In this document: positions 1 through 13,100 of the stretch, piece after piece
Layout of the letters: every line of letters begins with the position of its first letter
How positions within the stretch are numbered: position 1 is the first letter of the stretch
DNA from: Lycocorax pyrrhopterus obiensis
Taxonomy: Eukaryota > Chordata > Aves > Passeriformes > Paradisaeidae
Direction of reading: 5' to 3'
Length of the DNA stretch: 64,000 nt
Assembly (NCBI GenBank): GCA_014706295.1
Contig: JACSVZ010000002.1
Span: 109,380,930 to 109,444,929, forward strand
Made by a program: the position numbers and the translations under genes
Notes under the pieces: generated by a model
Told to the model about the DNA's origin: nothing
Databases searched by the model: none
The model's input: the letters and a program-made list of their open reading frames with translations, nothing else

Positions 1-351
1 CAGTGCACAAAGCTTTTTACTCCAGAATTCATTTCCTTCTCAAACTGTCTTGATATTTAAATGATAGCAGGAAAAAAAAGCCTTTTACCAACAAAGGCAG
101 ACAAATGAAAGGTAGTAGGAGGAAGGAAGAACCTCCTGATCATATTCCAGTAACAAGAATATCCAGCTTTAAATTATTCAACCCACTCTTCAATTTTGAG
201 ACCTTTCATGATGCTGCTACCTTATCGGCTGCCCAGACACGCATGGCAAGAAAAAAAAAATTCCACCTGAAATGATCCAGAAATCTCCTTCCTTTTCTGA
301 CAGAGGCCTTATAAGTTGGAGTGTATGTGTTCTCACCTTGATTAGTGCAAC

Positions 352-860
352 CACAGAAATGAAGGGTGGTTTGAGTTGGAACAGACATTGAGACCAGTCT
401 AGTTTCAACACCCTGCATGAGCACGAACACCTTCAACTAGACCAGGTTGCTCAAAGCGCTGTCCAACCTGGCCCTGAACAGGGATGGGGCATTGTGCTTC
501 ACTGCCTTCATCATAAAAAAAAGTCTTCCTTATGTCCCATCTAAAACACATCCTCTTCCAGTTTAAAACTATTATCCCCTGTCCTGTCACTGTAGGCCCT
601 GGAAAAAAGTCTCCCTCTCTTTCCTGTATGCCACCTTTATATATTGAAAGGCTCCATTAAGATTTTTCCAGAGGTTTTTCTTCTCCAGGATGAACAACCC
701 CAGCTCTCTCAGCCTGTCCTCATAGAAGAGTTGCTCTATCCCCCTGACAATTCTTGTGGCCCTCCTCTGGACCAATTCTAACAAGTACTTCTCTTTCCTG
801 TGCTGAGGACCATGGAGCTGCACAGAGCACCCCAGGTGGATTGTCACACAAGTCTTCTCT
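352..860 (-). mobile_element. CR1 LINE fragment, 3' part, minus orientation
   Basis: Read on the minus strand, this is the end of the CR1 second open reading frame and its short 3' untranslated end. Translation shows the family-typical segment LELVQRRATRIVRGIEQLFY followed by EDRLRELGLFILEKK and AFQYIKVAYRKE, which corresponds to the C-terminal region of CR1 ORF2. A frame change at about 590 then leads into WDIRKTFFYDEG. The lower-coordinate end has a degenerate CR1 3' end (cacagaaatgaagggtggtttgag). The frame is broken and the element is 5'-truncated, as most CR1 copies are. It is inactive. Confidence 0.88.
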
Positions 861-1319
861 ACTCAGTCTCTGACCTGCCCTACAAAGCACCATTGCAAAT
901 GGCTCTGAGAGGAAGCCCCTGAGATTCCCCTGTCCTGTAACAGAAGAACACTTTGAAGGATGGACAGAGCTTCACTATGGATTCATATTTATTTTTACAT
1001 GAATATATGTGTATACACACACACATATATATGGAACCTACTGATACGAGAGACAGCAATCCAAATTTATTTTTGTTGTTGCATCCCTGCAGGAAGAATG
1101 TGCTGTTGAACTGTTTTAGCTATTGCTGTCCCTCAGATATAACCTGTAATATTCTGATAGGAGCTACAGATACTGACATCTGCTGTTTCTCACTGCTGCC
1201 TCTGGTGAATAAGAAAAAACAAGCTGGTGTAGATGGCACACACCTTGTGATACGTTTGAAACACATTCAAACAAAACCTTTTCCATGCACACCAAACAAG
1301 AAGACATGCAACCACAAAA
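861..1319. other. Intronic sequence between two CR1 copies
   Basis: No gene is visible. There is a short alternating CA/TA stretch around 1008-1033. An open frame starting at 953 runs through this stretch into the CR1 copy to the right. Its first 120 or so codons resemble nothing I know and are probably not coding. Confidence 0.6.
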
Positions 1320-3010
1320 GTGTTCTTCAAGTACATAAACAACAAGCAGAAACAGGAAAGGTGAATTATATCACCAATGATGCTGAAAGGACCGAGGTTT
1401 TCAAGACTTTCTTCAATTCTGTCTTTATGTTGGGCCTGGCCTTGGGAACAAAAATCCAGGTTGCTGTAAACACAGTCCCACCAACAGTAAAGGAAGATTT
1501 GGTGCGTGAACTATTACAGGAGATTGGTCCCTAAAAGTCAATGGGCTGTGACAATATCCACCCAAGGGCATTGTTAGGAGAACTGGCTGACATTGTTGTG
1601 AGGCCGCTCTCCACAATCTTTGAGAAGCCTTGGAGATCCAGGGATGTCCCAGGAGACTGGCAGAAGACTAATTCCACTCCCACCTACAAGAAGGTCTTAA
1701 AGGAGGATTCAGGAAATTATAGGCTCATCAGTCTTACCTCAGTCCCAAGGAATGTTATGGAACAAATCCTCATAGGGGCTATCTTAAGTCAGATGAAGCA
1801 CAAGATTGGGAAAAGCCAGTACAGATTCACCAAGGGCACATCATACTTGACAAACTTGATCACTTTCTACAACAAAATAACCTGTTCACTGGACGTGGGG
1901 TGAGGTGGACACTGTCTACCTGGATTTCTCCAAGGCTTTTGACGTGGTTTCCCACAGCCTCCTTCTGCAGAAAGTGGTGCGTTATGATCCAGACATGTGG
2001 TCCATGGTGGGTGAGGATCTGGCTGACAGGCTGCACCCAGAGGGTGGTGGTGAACAGCTCCTTTTCAAACTGGAACCTGGCAGAAGTGGGTCCTCCAGGG
2101 ATCTGTGTGGGGCCCAGCACTGTTTAATATCATCACAAACTACTTGGAAGATGGGATCAAGTGTACACTGGCAAAGTTTGCCAATACCAAACTGAGTAGG
2201 GAAGTGGGCATTTCAGAAGGGAGCGCCAGACTGCAGGAAGACCTGGATAGGTTAGAAGAGCAAGCTAACAAGAACCTTACAACGCTGAACAAAGACAAGT
2301 GTAAGATCTTGCACCAGGGAAAATATAATCCAGGAGTGCAACATATAATGGCATCTACCCAGGGATTAGAGACCAGTTCTATAGAAACGGATCTGGGGGT
2401 CCTGGTGGGCAGCAACCTCAATATGAGTGAGCATTGTGCTGCTGCAGCAAAGAAAGCCAGCAGGATGCTGGGTCGTGTCAACAAGAGCATCACCAGCAGA
2501 GATACACTCTCAGTGCCTGCCAGACTGCACCAGGAATACTGTGTGCAGTTTTGGCTCCTGCTACACAAAGAAAGATGTGGAAAGGCTGGAGAAGGTACAG
2601 AGAAGGGTCACAAAGATGACCAAGTTACTGTGAAGCCTGCTGTGTGAGGAAAGGCTAAAAGAACTGTGTTTATTCAGTTTTGAGAAAAGAAGGTTTAGGG
2701 TAGACCTTGATGCCATGTTCCAGTACTTAAAGGGTGGCTACAAAGAAGGTAAGGACTCTCTTTTTCACAAGGAGTAACATGGAAAAGATGAGGGGTAACG
2801 GGTACAGGCTACTTCTGGGGAGATTCTGATTAGATACAAGAGGAAAATTTTTCACAATGAGAACAATCAGCTATTGAAATAATTAAGATGCAGCTGGACA
2901 GGGTGCTGGGTCAAGTTGTATAGACCATGCTTTTGCCAAGAAAGGTTAGACTAGATGGTCCTTGAGGTCCCCTTCCAACCTGATATTCCGTGATTTTACA
3001 ATTCTATAAG
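1320..3010 (+). mobile_element. CR1 LINE fragment, 1.7 kb, with decayed reverse transcriptase
   Basis: This is the longest transposon in the window. In the plus direction it covers most of the CR1 reverse-transcriptase domain to the 3' end. Visible motifs in order are: a stretch rich in FFKYINNK-like residues at about 1324; GCDNIHPRALLGELADIVVR after 1544; GNYRLISLTSVPRNVMEQIL near 1711-1770; the metal-binding motif YLDFSKAFD at 1917-1943; WGPALFNIITNYLEDGIKCT from 2108; and the C-terminal region to about 2640. The copy is dead. It has an in-frame stop at 1532-1534, frame changes near 1890 and 2100, and the catalytic FADD box reads FANT (2177-2188). The 3' end resembles the CR1 consensus (ccttccaacctgatattccgtgatt). 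The 5' end is truncated, as usual for target-primed insertion. Confidence 0.93.
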
Positions 3011-4264
3011 CTCTGCTTTATTGCCTCAGAGATTCACGAGTATTGGAATGTATACTGCTTTGGTTGGATTTAGCCTTCACAAAATTGCCTCTTTAAAAAT
3101 TCAGGCCCATGGTATTTCTGAGCTCTCAGAGACCATCTCTAGTTAGAGTACAGGAAAATGCATGCTTAAAAACAGGTTACCATGCCATCAAGGTCTACCT
3201 CTCTTCAGTGATCTGTTCAATTTATTTAGAATTAGACATCTATATAAAGATACATATGTATAATTGTGATAAGAAAAATATAGATTTATAAATACGGGTA
3301 TAAAACCTACAAATAGAGAATCTATTCATAGTAATAGATACATCTGTGTAAACTTGAATTAGATTTATATTTGTTTCATATTGTGTAACAAAATATAAAA
3401 CTGGACCAACACAGAATTCAATGCTAACTCTATTTTTAATAAATGCTGCTGGAAAACTAACCTTGGCAAGTTCAATCTCAGCTACTCCTTACACAGCCTT
3501 CCTAATCCTCTACTCTCTGGATTTTTCCTCAAAACTGATTTCTGTTCTCATCTGTGTGTACAGACAGGGAGAAACAAGTTGAAAGGCATCCAGCCCATAC
3601 TCACATAGGAAAGCAGAATAAGTAAAATTTTCCTGCCTGGAAAGATGCTGAAGTGGGACAGTTTTCACTCTGAGCAGGAATAATGAAGGAGTCCAGAGAG
3701 TGATTTCTACTCATTTTTTCATTCAGGTTCAAAGTGTAGCTAACTGCTGTATCCCCAAGAGGTAGTAAAACAGCATGGGAGACTAGATTTCTTCCTGACC
3801 CACAAGACAGAAATATCTTTAAAGAAACTCCTTATTATTAAGAGAAATTCATTCTGCAAGGCAGAAAGAGTTTAAAAACGAAAGAATTATTCCTCTTCTA
3901 TCTGCATACACATTAAAAGAACCACAGATACTGGTACTGCTAGCATATGCTCTCTCCCTCGTATGTGTGTACTGGATGATCAGTTAGGCCTGGGATCTTT
4001 CTGGCCAGTCTGCTCATGCCCAGGTGTTAGCCATATCACAAGTAACACAGGGTCCTACAACATATCTCAGCTAAGAAGCAAAGAGCCTCTACAGCATGCT
4101 TGACTGGGACATGCCAGATTTGGGACATCCCTGTTGTGCTTCTCCCTGGAACCATATGGTAGAATCCTTTTCTACTCACAGAGGCTCGCATCAAGCATCT
4201 ACAAAAAACAGCAGATGCACTAGAAGGCCTCAAAGCTAGCCTAAAGAAAAAGAAAAACCATAAA
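3011..4264. other. AT-rich intronic sequence, no feature seen
   Basis: This is AT-rich sequence with several short TATA/ATA-rich runs (3230-3400). No exon, RNA gene or recognisable repeat was found. The sequence just left of 4265 does not extend the neighbouring CR1. Confidence 0.6.
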
Positions 4265-5033
4265 TTGAACAGAACTGCCAGGCAGACCACTGACTTGCAT
4301 ACGGGACAGGGCAATACTGGTTGTGTGTACAGACTGGGGAATGAGATGCTGGAAAGCAGAGCTGCAGAAAGGGACCTGGTGGTCCTGGTCACTGGCAAGT
4401 TGAACATGAGTCAGCAGTGCCCTGGTAGCCAGGAGGGACAACCATGCCCTGGGGGGCATCAGACACAGCATCGCCAGCTGGACAAGGGAGGGGATTGTCC
4501 CGCTCTGCTCTGCACTGGGACAGCTTCATGTTGAATATTGTGTGTAGTTTTGGGCACCACAACATTAAAAAGACATTAAACCATTAAAACACATTCAAAG
4601 GAGGACCATGAGGATGGTGAAGCGCCTTGAAGGGAAGCTGTATGAGTAGTGGCTGAGGTCACTTGGTCTGTTCAGCCTGGAGGAGACTGAGGAGAGACCT
4701 TGTGAGGGAAATCAGAGGGGTAGGTACTGATCTCTTCACTCTTGTGACCAGTGACAGGACCCAAGGGAATGGCATGAAGCTGAGATGGAGGGGTTTAGTT
4801 TGCATATCAGGAAAAAGATTCTTCACCCAGAGGGTGGCTGGGCACTGAACCAGGCTCCCCAGGGAAGTTGTCACAGCAGCAAGCCTGACAGAGAAGCATT
4901 TGGACAATGTTCTCAGGCACATGGTGTGACTCTTGAGGTGTCCTGTGCAGGGCCAGGAGTTGGACTCGATGATCCTGATGGACCCCTTCCAACTCAGCTG
5001 ATTCTATGATTCTATGATTCTATGATTCTATGA
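4265..5033 (+). mobile_element. CR1 LINE fragment with intact 3' terminus
   Basis: This is a plus-orientation CR1 3' portion. The translation near the left end reads YRLGNEMLESRAAERDLVVL followed by LNMSQQC, which is the family's segment after the RT core. Downstream come the LFSLEE-like, GNGMKL and KRFFTQRVAGH pieces in different frames, showing several frameshifts. The element ends at 5001-5033 in about four head-to-tail copies of the octamer ATTCTATG, the characteristic CR1 3' terminal microsatellite that pairs with the target during priming. The preserved terminus suggests a younger insertion than the other copies here (inference). Confidence 0.92.
5001..5033 (+). repeat. CR1 3'-terminal octamer repeat (ATTCTATG)n
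   Basis: About four tandem copies of attctatg lie at the end of the CR1 copy. CR1 elements lack a poly(A) tail and end in this short repeat instead. Confidence 0.93.
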
Positions 5034-8000
5034 ATTGGACTACTCAAAACCAGGCATTACACGGGAAGAGGTTTTAAGAAACAGAAAGGACAAATAGGCT
5101 ACCACTACGCACCCAAGTAAATTATCTGTGCAGCAGAAGTTCTTCTCAAAAAACCCTGTTCTTCTGCGTGGCCATGATAGCATCAGAGCTGCGTGTAAAA
5201 GGCTAGAAGTGTACATGGTTTCCTAGGTGGTGAAAAATTGTTTCTCGGGAAAATAATAGTTTTATCATGTCCACGCTTTCCTTTGAAAAGCAGCATTTAA
5301 GAAAGCTTCTACTGAAATCAACACTTTACAATGCCAACGGAGATAATTAAGTTCAAGGACCACCATGGAACACTCCTTAAGTTATTGTGAAAAAGTTGGC
5401 CAGGCTGCTGTTTCACTCTTTGAAATCTACCTGTGCCACTTGCCTTTTAATGCTGTCACCACAGTTCCTCAACTCCTAGAGCAAGAAATTATTTTAGGCC
5501 CCATTTTATCCAGGGGGTGAATAGAAGCCCACTGCTGCATAGCTGATTCAGAGAAAAGAAAAATATTTGTCCTTGCTAAGAGGCTTTACAACATCCATGC
5601 CTTTAATTAAAGTAGGGCATATTTGCAGAAGATATAATAATATGTACAAGTGCAAGTCTGTGACTGCAGTCTTACAGGAGTAACCAGGGATTACAGCCTG
5701 CTGCAGGAATCTGAGATGAACAGTTCCTAGAGACTACACGTAACTAGTACAGAACAGCAGAAATGTAGCAGAAAGAAGAAATGAAGATACAGGAACAGAC
5801 AGAGCTTGGCTAACTTGCTGAATTAAAGCTTATCATCACTGCATAAATTGCACTGATGTTTTAATTAAAGATACAGTAGCAATTTCAGTGCCCACATTAA
5901 CTACTTCAGGATTTGTCCAGCTACAGAGAATCTATTATGTAAACCTTGTCTCCACTGGAGTTCATAGAAATTCTCATTATTGATTTCAGTAAGATTTGCA
6001 TTGCATCCATGTATTTTGGAGATGGATAAAATGTCTAAAAACCAAGTCACTAAAGGTCAAAGTTCTTTCAAACTTTTGATGGAAATACAGTCCTTGAACA
6101 GTTATCTCAGAGTAACTTATCTTTTAAAAGTTACCAGTTGTTTTTAAACAGACAGAAATCCTAGAAGATGTATGCAGACCTGTAAACTATTCAAAGGCTA
6201 TTACTAAGAATTATAGCTTCTTTATACACTGCAAGGAGTCCTTTTTAAAACTGATTTGAAAGCATTAGTTGCTTCCATCTACTTTCTAGCTCTCTAGACC
6301 ACCCTGCTGCTCTCACTATTTGCACCACCTCCTTTTGAAGAGGACTTATTTTTTCCATTCCAAGTAATTTGCTTTAAGAGTTCCCACATCATGTAGTTCT
6401 GTCTTGCCGTTCTCTCTTTGACAGGTTGCAGCATCAGCTCCCTTAAGAAAACCATCCACGAGACACTTAAATAGCATGACATAACAAACTCACTGTATGT
6501 CTTTGCCAATTAAGTCATTAAAATTTTATTACGCTTCATTTTTTGGTTCTTTTTGGAACAGTAACTTTGTGTAACTGAAATGTCATCTCCCTATTCTGTT
6601 TTTACAGAGGAAAAAAAACCTATTCCCAGTTTGTATCTCCGAATTTCTTTTCCTATCAAATTAGCAATAGCAATTATCACTTTTAAGATTAGAGTAGTCT
6701 GTTGATATCATGGTTTTATTACAGTTCCTCAAAGCAAAAAATCAAATTTTCTAATCAATTATTGCCCCAAAGTATCTATTACTATTGCCTTATTTAAAAG
6801 CTGCTAGTGAATCACATTCTTTTTTTCTGGTTTATAATCTTATTTAAATCTCCTTGCCACCATCTACGCTTATGAGAAATTCAAATTTCAGAGTACAAAA
6901 AGCTAACCATAGAGGTTTGAACTCGACCTTCCAGTCAGAAGGAATTACTAATTTTACAGAAGTTTAACAGTTTATAGCAGGGATCTTGGATGGTTATTAA
7001 CAAGGATCACTCTGCCTTCTACTTAGGGAACTCTACCCAGTAAAGCACACGGGATATCAGAACAGCTAGAAGCTCAGTAGAAGCAGTCACTAGTCCTCCA
7101 GAGATGCATTAAACTGACTTCTTGATTTATGTCTTGAAAAAGGCAGCTTGTAAAAACACTGAAGTTAAACCAAAGCACTGAGAAAAGACTTTCAACACAA
7201 GGATGCAACTATCCCCATAAGCAGGAACTTCTTCAGTAGAGACTGATCTCAAGGCAATCTTTCTGCTGGAAAGCCACATTCTGGCTGCAAGGCCGGTGTC
7301 CTGATGAGTTGTTATCTGATGGAAGTGGAGAAAAGCTTCTTGGAGCTGACTTAAGGCATCAATTTCTCTTCAGTTCTGTGCACCTAAGTCTGAAAGCTGT
7401 ATATTACATAAATTTAGCTTTTATCTGAATTTATTTTATTAGTAATGCCAACACTTACAACTGAGGTTCTGAATTGGTTTCTCAGCATCACACATAGTAG
7501 AGCCAACAAAGGCAATTAAATAGTGTGCTCCTCCACATCTTTTCCCAGACTGGGTCTGAGTAGCTACTGCAGTCTGTCAGTCTGTCTGTCAGTCTGGAAG
7601 GCTGCTCCTGCAGTGGTCAGAACTGGTCAGTGTCCACCTGGCACGCAGCAGTGGAGAGACTGCCTGAGCCTCACACACCTCCCAGCAGGCTGTTAACCAG
7701 TCACCAAGTGCTAAATAAACTTGTAAAATGAGTCAGGCTGTATTCTAACCTGTGTTGATGCTAAATTTAATTGTTCTTGTATCTTTCTGTCTCCAGTCAG
7801 CCTGCAAACCAACTCCTCTATGTTTCTCACAATAACCAGGCTATCAGTGTTCACGAATACTTGGAGGACTCCACTGCAGTTCAGCCTATCCTGAAACTTT
7901 CAGGATGGTTGCATCATTTCTTCCATCCTGTTATTAAGAAGTGCCAGAAATGGCACATCCCTCTGCTTCAGAATAACAAATACAGTGACTATCTGGCAAC

Positions 8001-10101
8001 ATTAAACCAATTATTTGAAAACACCTCTTCACAAATCTCAGGAAAATATATATAAACACTTCTTTTGTGTTTTAATATTGCAAAAGACTATACTGCTGAA
8101 AAAGTACTCATCTTTTCTTGTAATCAAACTATTTGCATTTGGTTAAAAAAATTACTACTAATTTTAAACATTCAGCATTACAAATATTTTATCAAACAAT
8201 AAATACTTCAAAGAAATTTCCATTAAAAATATCTTTCACAAGACAGCCCAATGTCTCCAGGGCATTTCCTGCTCAGAAAAAAAAAAATTAACAGCTTCCT
8301 TAATTAAAATATAACACAGAGAAGAATCAATGGTTAAATTTAATTTTCTTTAAAGCATATTCTTTTACATTCCTTTTCCTGAAAAAAATGCTCTATTCTA
8401 TTATTCTATAGTATATGCAATAGGAAAAAAAAAAGGGGAGTCAATGCCTAGCATGCATTTTAACCGTAACTATGAAAAAAACCCCTCCACCTATACTATA
8501 AGGAAGTAGACAAATTAAATCAAGCAATCTGTGCACATAGCCTCTGCTAAAGTCAATTGGTACATTTGACAGGATAAAATGGATGAAGTGCCTTTACTGG
8601 AAAGCAAAACTTAATCTCTGTAGTAGAATGCCCCTTCTTTTTTTTAATGTTAAAGAGAAATAGGAGAGAACAGCCTGAGATGCACTAAGATAAGGGAAAA
8701 AAAACAAAGAATATTGACCAAAACCAAGCAACACTTTCAGAAATCCAGCTAAGCTTAGTTACAAGGACTCACACATTGAAATCAAAAGCAGACTCCCTTC
8801 AGTACCTGCCTAAGGAAGAGACAGCTTGGTTGGTCAGTATTATTGCCGAAGTGAAATACATATTGTTACAGGACCTGTACAAAACTAATACAAGTGTTCT
8901 GAAGATGCAAAAGGATACAGGTCTGCAGCTAGCCTTTTACATGGCGGTAGGCTTCACTTACCACTAGATTGCTGATGTAAAAATGAGTGGCTGTGAATAG
9001 AGTGAATGGTCTGCAAGCATTTTAGCATTACTTGCGAAAAGATAATTCTAATTTCTCAGCTATTATTGGCTGCAAGTATTCCCTGATGTAATTATGGAGT
9101 AATAGCTGAGAACCTGATTGTAACCAACAGTTAGTAGTTTGTTGCTAACAAGGCAAACATGACAAACAATTTTGAGGCAATTATTGTCATTACAAGCCAC
9201 ACTCAATTGTTCAAGGCAAGCGTAATAGAAAGTGACAGTTGTGCAGCTGGGAGGGTGGTGCGGGAAACGAGATTGTTCTCTGGTACCAACAGACCACTCA
9301 GACTCTAGCAGAGAGTCTGCTCAATGCATAATTCATGTTTAATAATATTTTAGTCTCTAAAGAAAATTACAGTATAAGATAAGAAACAAACAGACATCAG
9401 AAAAAGAACACAGGTTACTATAAGATGGAATAAGACCCACAGAAGTGACATGGAGCAGAGGGGAGATATTCAGTATAGCCAGCTCAAAAGATGCTTGCAA
9501 GTAGCAAATGTAAATGCAGTAACTCTCCATATTAAAAGAGTCAGTTATAAAAGCAATCCACGTATTATGCTTCAGTGAGATGGATGCTCACATCCAAATC
9601 CCGGGTTGGGACCATTGTGTGATTAGGTAGGTCCAGGAGGAAGGAAGGAGAGCACTCCACTGAGAAACGTTGATGATTAATTCTGAACAAATTTGAATTG
9701 TGTGTGGAGTCAAAGGAAGATTTTCCTCTCTTGTACAATAGAAGTGCCTCATGTATCAGCTCAGTATTCTGATGCCAATGCACACAGCAGCTGCCTCGTC
9801 AGCAGCCAGTCCATTAAAATACTTGATTTGCTGAAAATTTCACCCAGCTCTCCTTAACGATGTCAAGGGCTGAAAGTTTCTAACGCAGCTGCAGCAACAC
9901 TTCAAGCTCTTGCCCAGGCTCAGTAAAATTCATTGTCAGTGACATTGTAGCACTGTTTAAGTGTCATTACAGTGTCACTTGTAGTGCCTTTTGGACCAAT
10001 AAGGTATCATTTCTAAAGAAGCCATTAAAACACCACTGAAACTAGATTTCCAAAACTCTCTGACTTTCTGGTCATGTTTCACCGTTTTCCTCCTCTTTCT
10101 T
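5034..10101. other. Intronic sequence without recognised genes
   Basis: This is AT-rich unique sequence. The items seen are a GTCT-type short repeat at about 7573-7597, an A-rich run at 8279-8288, and an open frame of 94 codons at 7771-8055 preceded by a pyrimidine tract and CAG. No match to NOL4 downstream exons was seen on the minus strand, and no RNA gene was recognised. Confidence 0.6.
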
Positions 10102-10197
10102 GAATCACAGACTCATAGAATGTTTTGGCTGGAAGGGACCTTAAAGATCATCTAGTTGCATGCCCCTGCCATAGGCAGGGACACCTTCCACTACAAT
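10102..10197 (-). mobile_element. CR1 LINE 3' end, short minus-orientation stub
   Basis: The segment with aatcacagactcatagaatg, then ggctggaagggaccttaaag and a gacaccttccactac stretch is the reverse complement of the last 100 or so bases of CR1. It is severely 5'-truncated, with no coding content. Confidence 0.9.
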
Positions 10198-13100
10198 GCA
10201 TTGGTTCATGCAAATAATAATGCATCAAACCAACTCTGATGAGCTAAATGGCTCCAGGTGTAGCTCTACTGAAGCAAAATAGCATCACATGCCAGTTTCT
10301 CAGGTGCACTTTGACTCTGCTTAGGTGAAGATGATACTGATTTTCTCAGACAGAGCAACATATTACATAACTAACTCCCTGTCTAAAGAAACCTCTGTGA
10401 TTTTGACATCTGTGACACACTTCAGTGCAGCCCATAGACTTACTCAGGAACATACATGTGTGACTGCACTGTCTTTTGCTTTATTAAGTAAGAAAGCTGG
10501 TGCTTGCAAAAGGGGGCAGATCAACTTCTGCAGAGACAGGAGACCTTTGCTTCTGTACTCCTTTTCCACTGCCATGAGACAGGCAGGTGTCTTAGATTTT
10601 CACTTTCAGAAAACTGGTATTTATTGTTGCGCTCTTAGTCATAAGAAGTGAGATTATTGCCCAAAATGTTGCAAATTTCAGTGGCTTGAACAAGCCTGGA
10701 AGGTCTGAGTATATCATAAAATTGTCAGAGTGCCTGATCCTAGCTCAAATGTAATTTTAAATGGTCTGCCATTTCACCTAAGAAAAAAAATAGTAAGGAT
10801 TTTTCTATTCTCATTATAAGCTAACATTCTTAATCAGCCCAAGCCCTCACTATTAAGCAAAAATTACCCTTTTCTTCAGAGTAAAATTCTTATTAACTTT
10901 GCATGTCCAATGTCTTGTATAAAGTATAAGCATTATAAGCAACTTTAACAGCATTATAGATTTGTTGATATGGATCTACAAATTGCAAATAAAACCAGTC
11001 AAGTCACAAAAAGTCCCTAAAATGAAAAGGCTTTCTAAAAGTATATGAGGTTGCATCTAGGAAAACTGGCAGACTGCTTTTTATTTTATTTTTAATATTT
11101 TTATTAAGGCTTTATGACTCCATGTGGTAATTTCAATCTATCCCATATACCATAGAAATGTCAGGTGCTTTGTTTTGAAGACTAAGGAAGTAAAGGTTTT
11201 TAGTAAAAGACATCTAAACTCTGCAAACAGTTTTACTAACCTTTAGTGGGCCTTTACTGAAGTCAAGTGGACTTAGACCTCATACAGAACAAGGACACTT
11301 GTAAAACCTTTCAGTGCTTGAACAGAAATTAAAAGCACAATACCTCTTGATGTAAATTGATTTTATAAATTAATGTAAAATAACATTTCCACTGAAAATT
11401 CCTAATTACCAGCAAAAAGGTTGCCATGGATTTAATGCTGGGAATCATCTGCTCTCATGTTGGCTTTGCTGCAATACACTTTACTCAAGATCAAGAGCAG
11501 GGCCAATACATAGTCAACAGCAGAGACAATTTACTCCATTATGCTCTTTCACCAATCTGCCTTCACTTTGGCCCGCAGTTGGTGCTCGGACTCATATATC
11601 TTTAACTTAAATTGCTTTGAGAAGAAAGAAAAGTCAGTGTTTTAAGACAGAGAGTCCAGGTTTCAGTGGAATAAAGAAATAAGCAGAAAGAAGTACGGCA
11701 GTACAACCAAGTTCAGAATGAGAAGATGGATTAAGCTCTTGGCTTGGACTTAGCTCAGAGAGAAAAATCAACAGCAAGTCTGCACTCTTGCATAGACAGT
11801 CAGTTTTGACAACTTAATCAGCTAATGTTACTTATTTCAGGTGAAGCCGTTGTGTAGAGATTATAGCTTTGATGCAGAAAACAGGTATTTAGATGGCTGA
11901 CTCCAATACTTGCATCTGTCACAAATACCAGATGAGTGAAAGGAATAGCTAATGCTAACAGCCAGGTTTCCTTGATCTATATTGTGTAAAACATGGCAAT
12001 TTGAACATGCCAAGGAAAGAGAACTGGCACCATCCAAGTGATCAGAAACTACTTGAAGACATAATCCTCCATTGCATTACAGTATTATTGATCAATTTTC
12101 TATAAATTGGAAAAAATACAACCAGGAAAAGCTTCTTAATCTCTACATCTAAATTGATAGCACAACCCCCATTAAAGGTTGACTTCTGATGTATTTTGTC
12201 ATAGCTAGCTCCTATAAGCTCCTATAAGTCTCCACACAGTGCCTGTGAGAGGCAGTTGTATATAAATATGTATAAACATGTAACATTTATTTTCTAAAAT
12301 CTAGATTGAAGAGGACACAGTCCCTCCACCCAAATCCAGACTAATCACTGATATTTTTTGTATACCTCAGTAGAGTGAGAAATACTGAAAATAAATCAAT
12401 CCTGCATGTTTCACTTACAGTAAAATAGTCTCATCCCTGACTTTCACTGGATAGCTCACATAGTAAAAAACAAACAAACGAGAAAAAATGCAGTGTCAAA
12501 TTTATACTTAATTCTCCTCACTTCCAGGGTTGTACATGTTCTTAATTTCCTCTAATCAGAGCATCCCCCTACATATCTTATGTCTTGGTAACTAATGAAC
12601 TACCACAGTGAAGAGAGAAACACACCCAGCTGTTCTGCACAGGGCTCCAGCTAACAGGCAAGGCCAAAAAAGTCCCATTTTCACTCAGGGTAGAAACTGT
12701 TGCTGCTCCTTTGAAGACCTATCTAGAGGTCAGTTTTCACTACAAAAATCTTTTTTTTTTAACAGGTTGAACTACTAACTTAAAAAACAAAAAGCTCCTT
12801 TATTTCCAACTCAGTTCACAAACCTTGCCTGCTGTCTGTAGTCCGACACGGGCAAAAGGGTTTGATTCAGCAACATCAGAGTCCTGAGAGCATTATTAAG
12901 AGAAAGGAGAATTAAAGACAGCTCTCAAGTGGGACCTTGGCCTGAAGATGAGTTGTACACCAGGCTCACTCCAAAGAACCAGCTTAGGACACAGAACTGC
13001 GTCATGTCTAGGGAAGCAAAAAAGTAGGGGCAAGCAAGAAGCAAGCAAAAGAGAAAGGAACACATCTGCAGTTTGCAGCGCTGTTATCCAGCTGGCTGCT

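Noticed and set aside
953..1534. 193-codon plus-strand frame as a host gene
   Set aside because: Its last part is CR1 ORF2 sequence that continues past the stop in the same frame. The first part has no recognisable content.
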